Assembly: GCF_947488465.1 (NCBI RefSeq) | Contig: NZ_CANKZA010000001.1 | Location: 930,001-994,000 of the forward strand | DNA from: an uncultured Microbacterium sp. | GTDB lineage: Bacteria > Actinomycetota > Actinomycetes > Actinomycetales > Microbacteriaceae | Direction: 5' to 3' | DNA: 64,000 nt | Shown: in pieces, positions 9,644 to 18,293 of the stretch | Layout: each line of letters starts with the position of its first letter | Position numbering within the stretch: position 1 is the first letter of the stretch | Notes under the pieces: generated by a model | What the model was told of the DNA's origin: nothing | Database searches by the model: none | What the model saw: only the letters and a program-made list of their open reading frames with translations | Program-made: the position numbers and the translations under genes

Positions 9644-9887
9644 TCGTCCCACTTCGGGCGCCCCTCGTCCCACTTGTGGCGCCCCTTGTCCCACTTGTGG
9701 TTGTTTTCACGCGCCAGAAGCAACCACTTTTGGGACATGCCCCGGAAGAGCGCACCTTGTCCCACTTATGGTCGGCTTCAAGCGCCAGACACAACCACTT
9801 CTGGGACATACACCCCGGAAGGGGACCCTTGTCCCACTTGTGGCTGGTTTCAGGCACTGAAAACAGCCACTTTTGGGACATGCCCGA
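9644..9887. repeat. Array of GTCCCACTT hairpin repeats
   Basis: Two half units (TCGTCCCACTT at about 9644 and 9665) are followed by three full hairpins. Arms are TGTCCCACTTGTGGTTG (9687-9703) with CAACCACTTTTGGGACA (9721-9737), then a copy at about 9758-9808 and one at about 9830-9880. In the third copy GGCTG pairs with CAGCC where the first has GGTTG with CAACC, a compensatory change that supports a conserved stem. The array fills the gap between the convergent parA and merR genes and may act as terminator or mRNA 3'-end structure. Confidence 0.8.
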
Positions 9888-9907
9888 GAGGGGCCAGCCC
9901 GAGCGAC

Positions 9908-10453
9908 TCAGGCGGAGCGCGCGGAGCGACGTGCGGAGAGCTCGTCGACGGGGTCCGGAGCCTGCGGGTCGAAGTCGAGCAGCGTCGATTCGACTTCGTG
10001 CAGAACCTTGCCGACCGCAATACCGAACACGCCTTGACCGCGGCTCACGAGGTCGATGACCTCGTCGTTCGACGTGCAGAGATAGACCGAAGCGCCGTCG
10101 CTCATGAGCGTCGTTCCGGCGAGATCGCGGATGCCGGCAGCGCGCAACTGCTCGACGGCCGTGCGGATCTGCTGCAGCGAGATCCCGGTGTCGAGCAGAC
10201 GCTTGACGAGCTTGAGGACGAGGATGTCGCGGAAACCGTACAGACGCTGCGACCCCGAGCCGCTGGCGCCGCGAACCGTCGGTTCGACAAGTTCAGTGCG
10301 CGCCCAGTAGTCCAACTGGCGATAGGTGATCCCGGCCGCGCGAGCCGCGACCGCACCGCGGTAGCCGACTTCGTCGTCCATCTGCGGCAGACCGTCGGTG
10401 AAGAGCAGGTCCGTGGCGAAGGGTGTTTCGCCGAACGCGTCATGCGCGGTCAT
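9908..10453 (-). CDS. MerR-family transcriptional regulator (second MerR of the GarA locus)
   Basis: 181 residues. Winged HTH begins around YRGAVAARAAGITYRQLDYW (31-50) and continues through RLYGFRDILVLKLVKRLLDTG. The C-terminal half lacks metal-binding cysteines. It resembles the downstream MerR gene that accompanies GarA and the FtsR-type MerR in Actinobacteria (Rv1830-like by neighbourhood). Target genes are unknown. A 102-base gap separates it from the upstream merR gene, where a DUF151 bifunctional nuclease gene sits in mycobacteria but is absent here. Confidence 0.82.
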   Translation of the reverse strand: MTAHDAFGETPFATDLLFTDGLPQMDDEVGYRGAVAARAAGITYRQLDYWARTELVEPTVRGASGSGSQRLYGFRDILVLKLVKRLLDTGISLQQIRTAVEQLRAAGIRDLAGTTLMSDGASVYLCTSNDEVIDLVSRGQGVFGIAVGKVLHEVESTLLDFDPQAPDPVDELSARRSARSA

Positions 10454-10555
10454 CGTGGCCTCCTGCGTACGATCGGGATTCTTCCACGCTAGAGGAGCCG
10501 GAGCCGACCGGCAACGACATCGGCATGGAAGGGGGCGGCGTGTCGCGGCGGCGCG

Positions 10556-11236
10556 TCACGGAGTCAGTCGATCCAGCGCGGTCTGGACGAACCCGGCACG
10601 CACATCGTCGAGGCGTCGCACGAGCTCGGGCGCGATTTCGTTCGCCCGGGCGCGAGACCCGGCATCCGCCCGGCGAAGCAGCGGCGCGAGCGCACTCTCC
10701 ACGAGTGCGACATCACGTTCCGCTGCCTGTCGGATGGTCCGCAGGTGACGAGGCTGGATGCCGTGCGCCTCGAGCGCAACGAGTGCACGCAGAAGCGCGA
10801 GGGCGCGCTCATCGTAGGTGTCCGCGGCGATCAGCAGGCCCGCGGTGACCGCATCGCCGAGCAGACTCGCCTTCGCACCGGATGCGGCGAGCAGCTCATC
10901 ACGGCGGTATCGGCGCGGCGTCTCCAGAATCGAGGGCGGGACGACGACATCGCCCATGCCGTCGTGAGCGTCGAGGTATTCCCGAATACGAGCGAGCTTG
11001 AAGTCGTGATCACGCTGGAGCGTCAGCGCGGTGCGCAAGCGTTCGAGATCCGCTGGCGAGAACTTGCGGTACCCCGACTCGGTGCGCACGGGCGTGACAA
11101 TCCCCTGCACTTCCAGGAAGCGCAGCTTGCTCGCGGTCAGTTGCGGGAACTCGGGCGCGAGGCGCGCGAGCACCTGGCCGATGCTGAGGTGCCCCGTAGC
11201 CGCTGAGCGACTGCGGGGAGATGACGCCGGCGTCAC
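10556..11236 (-). CDS. MerR-family regulator, FtsR-like
   Basis: 226 residues. N-terminal MerR HTH starts at LSIGQVLARLAPEFPQL (about 17-33) and includes KLRFLEVQGIVTPVRTESG and YRKFSPADLERL; a longer alpha-helical C-terminus follows. Position directly after the GarA-like FHA gene matches Rv1828 and Corynebacterium FtsR, the latter reported to control ftsZ expression. The GTG start overlaps the FHA stop (GTGA), showing translational coupling. Cell-division control is inferred from this synteny, not from a recognised binding site. Confidence 0.82.
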   Translation of the reverse strand: MTPASSPRSRSAATGHLSIGQVLARLAPEFPQLTASKLRFLEVQGIVTPVRTESGYRKFSPADLERLRTALTLQRDHDFKLARIREYLDAHDGMGDVVVPPSILETPRRYRRDELLAASGAKASLLGDAVTAGLLIAADTYDERALALLRALVALEAHGIQPRHLRTIRQAAERDVALVESALAPLLRRADAGSRARANEIAPELVRRLDDVRAGFVQTALDRLTP

Positions 11237-11754
11237 GCCCCGGTCGCCTGACCGCGGTCAAGCGGAGCGACGAAGAAGTTCAGCCGGAACTTGCCGATAC
11301 GCACCTCGGCACCGTCGGTGAGGAGCGCGCGGTCCGCACGCTCGCCGTTGACGTAGGTCCCGTTGAGCGAGCGCTGATCGACGAGCTCGAAGATATTGCC
11401 CGTCCGGGTGATCTCCGCGTGACGACGCGAGACCGTCACGTCGTCGAAGAAGATGTCTGCTTCCGGGTGGCGGCCGACCGTCGTGACGTCACCATCGAGG
11501 AGATAGCGGGCGCCGGCTGTGGGGCCGGAGCGGACCAGCAGCAGAGCGGAGCGCGAGGGAAGCGCGTTGATCGCCTCAACCTCGACGTCGGTCAGTTCCA
11601 TCCCGAACGGCACGAAGGACAGATCGGAATCGTGTCCGAACGTCTGGGTCGTGTCGGTGAAACCGGTGTCGCCCTCGCGGCGGATTCCCGCGGGCACGGC
11701 AGAACCGTCGCCTTCCGGGGTTCCCGGCTGGCCGATTCGATCGTTGTCGTCCAC
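11233..11754 (-). CDS. garA: FHA-domain protein, GarA/OdhI-like
   Basis: 173 residues. The C-terminal FHA domain (about 75-150) shows VGRHPEADIF, VSRRHAEI and NGTYVNGE, the phosphothreonine-binding loops. GarA/OdhI proteins inhibit 2-oxoglutarate dehydrogenase and steer glutamate metabolism until a Ser/Thr kinase phosphorylates an N-terminal TT pair. Here the matching segment is TDTTQTFGHDSD, keeping the double Thr although the flanks differ from the classical ETTSVF. GTG 11754 is chosen because AAGGAGGA precedes it; the upstream GTG at 11769 lies in that ribosome site. First gene of a garA-merR operon. Confidence 0.85.
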   Translation of the reverse strand: MDDNDRIGQPGTPEGDGSAVPAGIRREGDTGFTDTTQTFGHDSDLSFVPFGMELTDVEVEAINALPSRSALLLVRSGPTAGARYLLDGDVTTVGRHPEADIFFDDVTVSRRHAEITRTGNIFELVDQRSLNGTYVNGERADRALLTDGAEVRIGKFRLNFFVAPLDRGQATGA

Positions 11755-11911
11755 GTTGTCCTCCTTCACCCACCCTAACGGATCGACATGCCCGAGTGAG
11801 GCCCGATCCGAGAGGCGGCTTCCGCCAATGTTGCGCCCTGTTTCGCGCGCCGGGCGACCCCGCCGCGGACTTCGTACTCTGAGTTGACCACCTACCCGTC
11901 AGGAGAAACCC

Positions 11912-12259
11912 GTGTCCACGTCGCATACCCGCCTCACGCCCCCCTCGGTGCGTCAGGATGCGGTCTGCATGTGCGCGCTCGGTCACGCCTGCTCGTCGTT
12001 CGCTCCGGGTCACGCCGTCCACCTGATCCAGTCCCGGCTCGTCTCCGCAACGCCGAGCGAGTGGGTCGACGCGATCGTCACGTCGACGGCGACTGACGGC
12101 ACGATCGTCGTGCACACCGTTGCTGACGGCACCGAACTCACGGTGTGGAACGGCGCGGGAGCCGCGGACGCGGTCTCCCCCGGTCTGCCCGTCGCCTTCC
12201 ACGGTCGCTATCACGTGCTGAACGTCGGCGGCCGCCTGTTCAACGCACTGTCGCTGTAA
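11912..12259 (+). CDS. Small conserved-looking protein with a C-x-C-x5-C cluster
   Basis: 115 residues, not assigned to a family. The N-terminal part has VCMCALGHACSS (C19, C21, C27 with H25), a possible metal site; the rest looks like a small beta-rich domain (TDGTIVVHTVADGTELTVWN). The GTG start has AGGAGA six bases upstream. It stands alone between the garA operon and a convergent copper-binding gene. Coding status is supported by codon use, the ribosome site and lack of a better overlapping frame. A metal-related role is only suggested by the cysteines and the neighbours. Confidence 0.65.
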   Translation: MSTSHTRLTPPSVRQDAVCMCALGHACSSFAPGHAVHLIQSRLVSATPSEWVDAIVTSTATDGTIVVHTVADGTELTVWNGAGAADAVSPGLPVAFHGRYHVLNVGGRLFNALSL

Positions 12260-12275
12260 CGGACCGCGCGATAGC

Positions 12276-12674
12276 TCACGCCATCGACATCGCATCCTTC
12301 ATCGCCATGCAGGCATCCATGCACGCCTGGCAGGAGTCCGCACACATCTTGCACACGACGCTGTCGTCGGCATGCATCATGCACGTGTCCATGCACGTCT
12401 GACACATGGCGATGCAGGCATCCAGCATCGCCATCATGGATGCCGGGGTCATCCCCTGCATGCGCATCATCGATCGCATCATCGTGTTGCACATATCGGC
12501 GCAGTTCATGCAGGCCGGAGCGCAGTCCATCATCTGCGCCGAACACACCGTGCATGCCTGCTCGCATGCGGCGCAGGCATCCATGCACGCCTGCATCATG
12601 GCCATGTCCATGGCCGGCATGCCCTCCATCGACATCATGTCTTCGGACATCGCGTTCATCATCATCGCGTCCAT
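12276..12674 (-). CDS. Cys/Met-rich four-helix-bundle copper-binding protein (DUF326 type)
   Basis: 132 residues with 18 cysteines in CxxC/CxxxC spacing (for example CMDACAACEQACTVC) and many methionines, the pattern of DUF326 and copper-storage (Csp) four-helix bundles that hold Cu(I) on Cys thiolates. There is no signal peptide, so it should be cytosolic. The frame is open upstream to 12761, but ATG 12674 has AAAGG at the right distance and begins the compact Met-rich region. It is divergent from a CopC gene, making a copper buffering and binding pair. Confidence 0.85.
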   Translation of the reverse strand: MDAMMMNAMSEDMMSMEGMPAMDMAMMQACMDACAACEQACTVCSAQMMDCAPACMNCADMCNTMMRSMMRMQGMTPASMMAMLDACIAMCQTCMDTCMMHADDSVVCKMCADSCQACMDACMAMKDAMSMA

Positions 12675-12775
12675 CACGCACCCCTTTCGCTCGAGGCGGT
12701 CGCACCCGGCTCTGCCTGTCGAGGGGCCACCTGACGCCATGCTAGGCCTCCGCACCGACACTCGAAAGCCCTAGG

Positions 12776-12781
12776 TAGGCT
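12776..12781 (+). promoter_or_regulatory. Candidate -10 box of the copC gene (leaderless transcript)
   Basis: TAGGCT ends 7 bases before the GTG start codon and no Shine-Dalgarno precedes that codon, the usual geometry of leaderless actinobacterial genes. No convincing -35 box is seen. Confidence 0.35.
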
Positions 12782-12788
12782 CGATCGC

Positions 12789-13358
12789 GTGATGTCACAA
12801 GGAATTCACAAGGCCCATCCCCGCCGTCGCTCCGGCATCCGTTCGCTTCTCGCCGTGATCGTGGCGATCGCACTTGTGGGAGTCGCCTCGCCCGCGTTCG
12901 CACACGACGAACTCGTCGGCGCCGTGCCGGCGACCGGAGGCCAGGTCGACGCGCTGCCGCCGGAGCTCGTCCTCACGTTCAGCGGCGTGCTGCTCGACGA
13001 GCCGGGAGCCACCGAAGTTGTCGTCACCGATGCCACCGGCGCCTCGCTCACCGGCGGCGATCCGGTACTCGACGGCACGAAGCTCACCCAGCCGCTCACG
13101 GGGTCGGCGTCCGGCGTCGTCTCCGTCATCTGGCGCGTCGTCTCCAGCGACGGGCACCCGGTCTCCGGCGAGTACAGCTTCACGGTTGGCGACCCCGCGG
13201 TGGCTCCCCTCGGCACGGAGACTCCGCTCCCCGGTCCACCCATGAGCGACACCGGGATGGGCGCCGTCTGGATCGTCCTCCTCGTCGCTGCGGTGGCCCT
13301 CGGCGGAGCGCTCGTGGCGGTGCTGATCGCGCGGGCCCGCGGCCGGCGTGAGGACTAG
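12789..13358 (+). CDS. CopC-domain copper-binding protein, membrane-anchored
   Basis: 189 residues. A Sec signal peptide ends at PAFA-HDEL (about residues 38/39), giving a mature N-terminal His as in CopC, where it ligates Cu(II). The domain continues to SSDGHPVSGEYSF, which carries the conserved His of the copper site. A Gly/Pro linker and a C-terminal hydrophobic helix (about 155-182) anchor it outside the membrane. There is no CopD fusion. It is 9 bases upstream of lpd and divergent from a cytosolic copper-binding gene. Confidence 0.88.
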   Translation: MMSQGIHKAHPRRRSGIRSLLAVIVAIALVGVASPAFAHDELVGAVPATGGQVDALPPELVLTFSGVLLDEPGATEVVVTDATGASLTGGDPVLDGTKLTQPLTGSASGVVSVIWRVVSSDGHPVSGEYSFTVGDPAVAPLGTETPLPGPPMSDTGMGAVWIVLLVAAVALGGALVAVLIARARGRRED

Positions 13359-13367
13359 GCTGGAGGC

Positions 13368-14768
13368 ATGCCTCACTACAACGTCGTCATCCTCGGCGCC
13401 GGCCCTGGCGGCTATGTCGCGGCCGTCCGCGCCGCGCAGCTCGGCCAGTCGGTCGCCATCATCGAAGAGAAGTATTGGGGCGGTGTCTGCCTCAACGTCG
13501 GCTGCATCCCCTCCAAGGCACTTCTGCGCAACGCCGACCTCGCGCACGTCTTCCACGACCAGGCCGAGCTCTTCGGCATTTCGGGCGATGTGTCGTTCGA
13601 CTTCGGCGTCGCGTGGGACCGCAGCCGCAAGGTGTCCGAGACACACGTCAAGGGCATCCACTTCCTGATGAAGAAGAACAAGGTCACGGAGTACGAGGGT
13701 CGCGGCACCTTCACCGGTCCGAACGCGATCACGGTTGCGCGCTCCGACGGCCAGCCCGAAGAGGTCACCTTTGACAACGCGATCATCGCCACGGGCTCGC
13801 GCGTGCGTTTGTTGCCGGGCGTGCAGCTCAGCGACAACGTCGTCACGTACGAAGAGCAGATCATGACGCGGGAGCTTCCGGGCTCGATCGTCATCGTCGG
13901 TGCCGGCGCGATCGGCATGGAGTTCGCGTTCGTCCTCCACAACTACGGCGTGAAGGTCACGATCATCGAGTTCCTCGATCGGGCGCTCCCGAACGAGGAT
14001 GCCGACGTCTCGAAGGAAATCGCCCGTCAGTACAAGAAGTACGGGATCGACATCCTCACCTCGACCAAGGTCGAGACCGTCACCGATCACGGCGATCACG
14101 TCACGGTGACCTACACGCCCAACGCCGGCGGCGACACGCAGTCGATCGACGCCGACAAGGTGCTCATGTCGATCGGGTTCGCGCCGAACGTCGAGAACTT
14201 CGGCCTGGAGGCCACCGGCGTCGCCCTCACCGACCGGGGCGCGATCGGCATCGACGACTACATGCGCACCAACGTGCCGCACATCTACGCGATCGGTGAC
14301 GTCACCGCCAAGCTGCAGCTGGCCCACGTCGCCGAAGCTCAGGCGGTCGTCGCAGCCGAGACCATCGCCGGCGCAGAGACGCAGACGCTGGGCGACTATC
14401 GCATGATGCCGCGTGCCACGTTCTGCTCGCCGCAGGTCGCCTCGTTCGGCCTAACCGAGCAGCAGGCCCGGGATGCCGGTTACGACGTCAAGGTCTCGAA
14501 GTTCCCGTTCTCGGCCAACGGCAAGGCCAACGGCTTGGGAGAACCGATCGGCTTCGTCAAGCTCATCGCCGACGGCGAGCACCTGGAGCTCCTCGGTGGA
14601 CACCTCATCGGCCCTGATGTCTCGGAGCTTCTGCCCGAGCTCACGCTCGCGCAGAAGTGGGATCTCACGGCTCTCGAAGCGGCCCGGAACGTGCACACGC
14701 ACCCGACGCTGTCGGAGGCTCTGCAGGAAGGCTTCCACGGCCTCGCCGGTCACATGATCAACATGTGA
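13368..14768 (+). CDS. lpd: Dihydrolipoyl dehydrogenase
   Basis: 466-residue FAD/NAD flavoenzyme (E3) that reoxidises dihydrolipoamide in pyruvate and 2-oxoglutarate dehydrogenase complexes. Visible: FAD motif GAGPGGYVA (10-18), redox disulfide [10 protein letters not shown] (C41, C46), NAD motif [10 protein letters not shown] (about 180) and the C-terminal HTHPTLSE (443-450) with the catalytic His/Glu. Length is normal. A bidirectional terminator follows. No E1/E2 genes are adjacent; the GarA-like regulator of 2-oxoglutarate dehydrogenase lies 2 kb upstream, perhaps by coincidence. Confidence 0.95.
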   Translation: MPHYNVVILGAGPGGYVAAVRAAQLGQSVAIIEEKYWGGVCLNVGCIPSKALLRNADLAHVFHDQAELFGISGDVSFDFGVAWDRSRKVSETHVKGIHFLMKKNKVTEYEGRGTFTGPNAITVARSDGQPEEVTFDNAIIATGSRVRLLPGVQLSDNVVTYEEQIMTRELPGSIVIVGAGAIGMEFAFVLHNYGVKVTIIEFLDRALPNEDADVSKEIARQYKKYGIDILTSTKVETVTDHGDHVTVTYTPNAGGDTQSIDADKVLMSIGFAPNVENFGLEATGVALTDRGAIGIDDYMRTNVPHIYAIGDVTAKLQLAHVAEAQAVVAAETIAGAETQTLGDYRMMPRATFCSPQVASFGLTEQQARDAGYDVKVSKFPFSANGKANGLGEPIGFVKLIADGEHLELLGGHLIGPDVSELLPELTLAQKWDLTALEAARNVHTHPTLSEALQEGFHGLAGHMINM

Positions 14769-14781
14769 GATCAGTTGCCAT

Positions 14782-14815
14782 CTGACGCCGCCCCGGGAAA
14801 CTGGGGCGGCGTCAG
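14782..14815. terminator. Bidirectional terminator between lpd and the CYTH gene
   Basis: CTGACGCCGCCCC pairs perfectly with GGGGCGGCGTCAG (13 bp, 8-base loop) in the 51-base gap between convergent genes. Confidence 0.85.
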
Positions 14816-14819
14816 TGCG

Positions 14820-15452
14820 TTAGAGGCCGAGCGTACGGGCGAGCTTCGAATCGGATGCCGCCACCCGCCCGCCGGCGCGCAGGACGGCGTCGGTGGCTGC
14901 CGCGAGCAGCTCGGCGCGCGCGGCCGGGTCGGTCGGAGCCGCAGGGCCGAGTTCGAACTCCCATTCGCGCCAACTCGAGGTCGCGCCGCGGCGCTCGTCG
15001 GTCGCCTGGACGTGATCGTCGACGAACTCCGCGATGAGTCCGCCGTCGGCGTCGGTCAGGGCATAGGCGTCGCGGGCGTTGCGGATGCGGGCGAGCGCGA
15101 GGAGCGGCCCCGGGGCGATCGCGGCGACGGCAGCGGCGACAGCATCCGGCACCACCGCACCGTCGGTGTCATCGAGCGGCCAGTGCGTTTCGAGGCGGCC
15201 GCCGTCGGAGCGGCGGGGTCCTTTGATATGCCAGCCCTCGTCGGGACCGCCGGAACGGCGGCGAACGGCGTAGCCGGCGCGACCCAGAGCGACATCGGCG
15301 AGGTCGAGATACCGCGCGTCGAGGTCGCGGTGCTCGGGACCCGCCACGTGGGCGACACCGGGGAGCCCCGTCCAGTCCGGCAGCGTCGTCAGCTCATCGA
15401 CATCGAATGTCAGCTCGACCTCCACCGACGAAGCGCCGCCGGAACCGGTCAC
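14820..15452 (-). CDS. CYTH-domain protein (triphosphate-tunnel fold)
   Basis: 210 residues covering one CYTH domain: N-terminal VEVELTF (10-16), then YAVRRRSGGPDEGWHIKGP, EWEFEL (about 162-168) and C-terminal SDSKLARTLGL. The family hydrolyses or binds triphosphates (ThTPase, inorganic triphosphatase, class IV adenylate cyclase) using inward acidic and basic residues. The canonical ExExK signature is EVELT here, so the Lys is replaced by Thr15; activity may differ. No CHAD domain. It overlaps the upstream 75-residue gene by 4 bases, indicating an operon. Confidence 0.82.
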   Translation of the reverse strand: MTGSGGASSVEVELTFDVDELTTLPDWTGLPGVAHVAGPEHRDLDARYLDLADVALGRAGYAVRRRSGGPDEGWHIKGPRRSDGGRLETHWPLDDTDGAVVPDAVAAAVAAIAPGPLLALARIRNARDAYALTDADGGLIAEFVDDHVQATDERRGATSSWREWEFELGPAAPTDPAARAELLAAATDAVLRAGGRVAASDSKLARTLGL

Positions 15453-15676
15453 TCGTCCCGACCGTCGACGTCAGGGTTGATGTCGTCCTGCGCCTCGACG
15501 AAGTGGAACTCCGCCGTGGTCGGGCCGTCGGCGTCGCCCGTGTTCGTGTCGACACCCGCGCGTTCGTAGACGATCTGGGTCTCGCTGTACGGCATGATCA
15601 GCCGGTCGAGAGTGTCGTCTTCCAGGGGAAGAACCTGCCCGTCGAGCGGGCCTCCGTGCAGTCGTGCAATGGCCAT
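15449..15676 (-). CDS. Small hypothetical protein upstream of the CYTH gene
   Basis: 75 residues of unknown function. It begins MAIARLHGGPLDGQ, a pattern common to short actinobacterial proteins that often end acidic, as here (INPDVDGRDE). GAGGAGG lies 7 bases before the ATG. Its stop overlaps the CYTH start by 4 bases. No catalytic motif or membrane segment is visible. Confidence 0.75.
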   Translation of the reverse strand: MAIARLHGGPLDGQVLPLEDDTLDRLIMPYSETQIVYERAGVDTNTGDADGPTTAEFHFVEAQDDINPDVDGRDE

Positions 15677-15738
15677 GGTGGACCTCCTCGTTTCAGCCTA
15701 TCCCCGGGCGGCGACACCGACTCCCCTCCACCCGGCCC

Positions 15739-17250
15739 TCAGTGCGTCGGGAACCCGAGACTGATCTGGCTCTCGCTGGGATCGGGCCAGCGAGTCGTGA
15801 CGACCTTGCGGCGCGTGTAGAACGAGAACGCCTCCGGCCCGTACATGTGCGTGTCGCCGAAGAGCGAGTCCTTCCAACCACCGAAGGAGAACGCGCCGAT
15901 CGGCACCGGAATCGGCACGTTGATGCCGACCATGCCCACCTCGATGTCGTACTCGAACTGGCGGGCCGTCTTGCCGTCGCGCGTGAAGACCGCCGTCCCG
16001 TTCGCGTAGCGGTTGCTGTTGATCAGGGCGACGGCCTCGTCGAACGTCGCGACGCGCACGACCGAGAGCACCGGGCCGAAGATCTCCTCGTCGTAGACGC
16101 GCATGCCGGGGGTCACACCGTCGACCAGGGAGGGCCCGATGAAGAACCCACCGCCGTCGAACTCGCGCTCGCGCCCGTCGACGACGACGCACGCGCCCTC
16201 GTCCGCTGCACCGGCGACGAATCTCGTCACGCGGTCCAGCGCATCCCGCGTGATGAGCGGTCCCATCTCGCTCGTGGGGTCGAATCCGTCGCCGACCGTG
16301 AGCGTCCCGATGCGCTCAGCGACTTTTGCCACGAGAGCATCTGCGATGTCGCCGACGGCGACGACGACCGAGACGGCCATGCAGCGCTCCCCCGCCGAGC
16401 CGTACGCGGCGGACACGGCGGCGTCAGCGGTGGCATCCAGATCGGCGTCGGGCATGACGATCATGTGATTCTTCGCACCGCCGAGAGCCTGCACGCGCTT
16501 GCCGTTCTCCGCGGCGCGCGCATAGATGTAGCGCGCGATCGGCGTCGACCCGACGAACGAGACGGCGCGGATGATGGGGTCGTCCAGAATCGCATCGACG
16601 GCCTCTTTGTCACCGTGGACGATGTTGAGGATGCCGGCCGGCAACCCGGCTTCGGCGAACGCCTCGGCGAGCCAGACCGCCGCCGACGGGTCACGCTCGG
16701 AGGGCTTGAGGATCACGGCGTTTCCCGCGGCGATCGCCGTCGTGACCATCCAGAGCGGCACCATCACGGGGAAGTTGAACGGTGTGATGCACGCCACGAC
16801 GCCGATCGGCTGGCGCACCTGGTGCACGTCGACGCCGCCGGCGACCTGCTCGGAGTAGTCGCCCTTGAGGTGGTGCATGAGGCTCGTGCAGAACTCGACG
16901 TTCTCGAGCCCCCGGGCGACTTCACCGAGCGCATCATCGACCGTCTTGCCGTGCTCAGCCGTGATAATGCGGGCGAGCTCGTCGGAGCGCGACGAGATGA
17001 TTTCGCGCAGGCGGAACATCACTTGCTGCCGCTTGCCGAGCCCGGTGTCCCGCCAGCCGCGCTGTGCGACCTGTGCCGCGCGGGCGCTCTCGTGCACGAA
17101 CTCGGCGGACGCGAGCACGACCTCGCCGCTCTGTTGCCCCGTCGCGGGGTTGAACACCGGGCCGCGGCGCGCGGCATCGTCGGCGATGCGCCGGCCGGCG
17201 ACGACGTGGGGCACCGTGGCGAGAGTGCGGGAGGGGGTATCGATGCTCAT
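15739..17250 (-). CDS. mmsA: CoA-acylating methylmalonate-semialdehyde dehydrogenase
   Basis: 503 residues of the aldehyde dehydrogenase superfamily. It converts (methyl)malonate semialdehyde to propionyl-CoA or acetyl-CoA with NAD in valine and inositol degradation. Supporting features: FNFPVMVPLWM, the NAD-binding segment GSTPIARYIY, and GSAGERCMA (catalytic Cys near residue 288). The family hallmark FTRDGKTAR and a C-terminus with KVVTTRWP also fit. ATG 17250 begins MSIDTPSRT; the open frame upstream is not coding. It lies 13 bases downstream of mmsB in the same operon, divergent from a LysR gene. Confidence 0.93.
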   Translation of the reverse strand: MSIDTPSRTLATVPHVVAGRRIADDAARRGPVFNPATGQQSGEVVLASAEFVHESARAAQVAQRGWRDTGLGKRQQVMFRLREIISSRSDELARIITAEHGKTVDDALGEVARGLENVEFCTSLMHHLKGDYSEQVAGGVDVHQVRQPIGVVACITPFNFPVMVPLWMVTTAIAAGNAVILKPSERDPSAAVWLAEAFAEAGLPAGILNIVHGDKEAVDAILDDPIIRAVSFVGSTPIARYIYARAAENGKRVQALGGAKNHMIVMPDADLDATADAAVSAAYGSAGERCMAVSVVVAVGDIADALVAKVAERIGTLTVGDGFDPTSEMGPLITRDALDRVTRFVAGAADEGACVVVDGREREFDGGGFFIGPSLVDGVTPGMRVYDEEIFGPVLSVVRVATFDEAVALINSNRYANGTAVFTRDGKTARQFEYDIEVGMVGINVPIPVPIGAFSFGGWKDSLFGDTHMYGPEAFSFYTRRKVVTTRWPDPSESQISLGFPTH

Positions 17251-17263
17251 GGGATGCGTCCGT

Positions 17264-18214
17264 TCAGGCGTGGGCGGGAGTGGCGTCGAGCGCGGGGTCA
17301 TAGCCGCGCAGGGTGCCGTCGGGGGTGGCGAGCCGGGCGACGAGCGTGCAGTCCTTGCCGCCGAGGCCTTCGTCAGCCAGCTGCGCGAGTTGTGCGTGGG
17401 CGAGGGCCGCCGCCGGCAGATGCACGCCGACCTGCTCGCCGGCGGCAAGGGCAAGGCCGCAGTCCTTCAGCGCGAGGTCGACCGAAAAAGTCGGCGCGAA
17501 GTTGTTGTTGGCGGCGGCTTTCTCGAGCACGCCCGGCACGGGATACCACGTGCGCATTGCCCACGACGATCCCGATGACACCGAGGCCACCTGCCAGAAG
17601 GTCTCCGCATCCAACCCCAGCTCTTCTGCCAGCTGCGAGCCTTCGGACATCGCCATCACGTTGATGAACAGCATCATGTTGTTGACGAGTTTCGCGGCGA
17701 TTCCCGCGCCGGCGTCGCCGCAGGAGATGACGTTGCCCGCCATCGGCGCGACGATCTCGGCGACCCGAGCGACATCGGCGGGCTCTCCTCCGAGCATGAA
17801 TGTGAGGGTGCCGGCCTCGGCTCCCGCCGTGCCGCCGGAAATCGGCGCGTCGACGAAGGTGAGTCCGCGCGCGACTGCTTCCGCATGGCACCAGCGGGAG
17901 GTGTCGACATCGACTGTGGAGGTGTCGAGCAGGATCATGTCAGACGTCGCGTGGGCGAAGATGCCGTCCGCGCCGCCGTAGACCTCGCGGACGTGGGCGG
18001 GCTTGGGGAGCGAGGTGATGCACACCGTGGCGCCCTCGAGTGCATCGGCGACGGACGCCGCGAGGGCGACTCCTCCCGCCGCAGCGGCCGCGGCGGCCGC
18101 GGGGTTCAGATCCACACCGCGGACCGTGTGACCGGCCTCGACGAGGTGAGCCGTCATCGGCGCGCCCATCCGGCCGAGCCCGATCCACGCGATCTGGAGG
18201 GGGGATGAAGACAT
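17264..18214 (-). CDS. mmsB: 3-hydroxyisobutyrate dehydrogenase
   Basis: 316-residue NAD-dependent beta-hydroxyacid dehydrogenase of valine catabolism, making methylmalonate semialdehyde for MmsA. Rossmann motif GLGRMGAPM (12-20), substrate-binding DAPISGGTAGAEAGTL (about 116-131) and the catalytic Lys in KLVNNMM (about 172) are present. ATG 18214 follows GGGAG at good spacing; an ATG at 18232 is possible but less likely. First gene of the mmsB-mmsA operon. Specificity within the family is inferred mainly from the mmsA neighbour. Confidence 0.92.
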   Translation of the reverse strand: MSSSPLQIAWIGLGRMGAPMTAHLVEAGHTVRGVDLNPAAAAAAAAGGVALAASVADALEGATVCITSLPKPAHVREVYGGADGIFAHATSDMILLDTSTVDVDTSRWCHAEAVARGLTFVDAPISGGTAGAEAGTLTFMLGGEPADVARVAEIVAPMAGNVISCGDAGAGIAAKLVNNMMLFINVMAMSEGSQLAEELGLDAETFWQVASVSSGSSWAMRTWYPVPGVLEKAAANNNFAPTFSVDLALKDCGLALAAGEQVGVHLPAAALAHAQLAQLADEGLGGKDCTLVARLATPDGTLRGYDPALDATPAHA

Positions 18215-18293
18215 GACGACTCCCTGCATCATCGAAGGTGTGCCGCGGGACGACCTCGTCCACGCGATGAAGCCAGGCTAGGCGCCGAATGCC

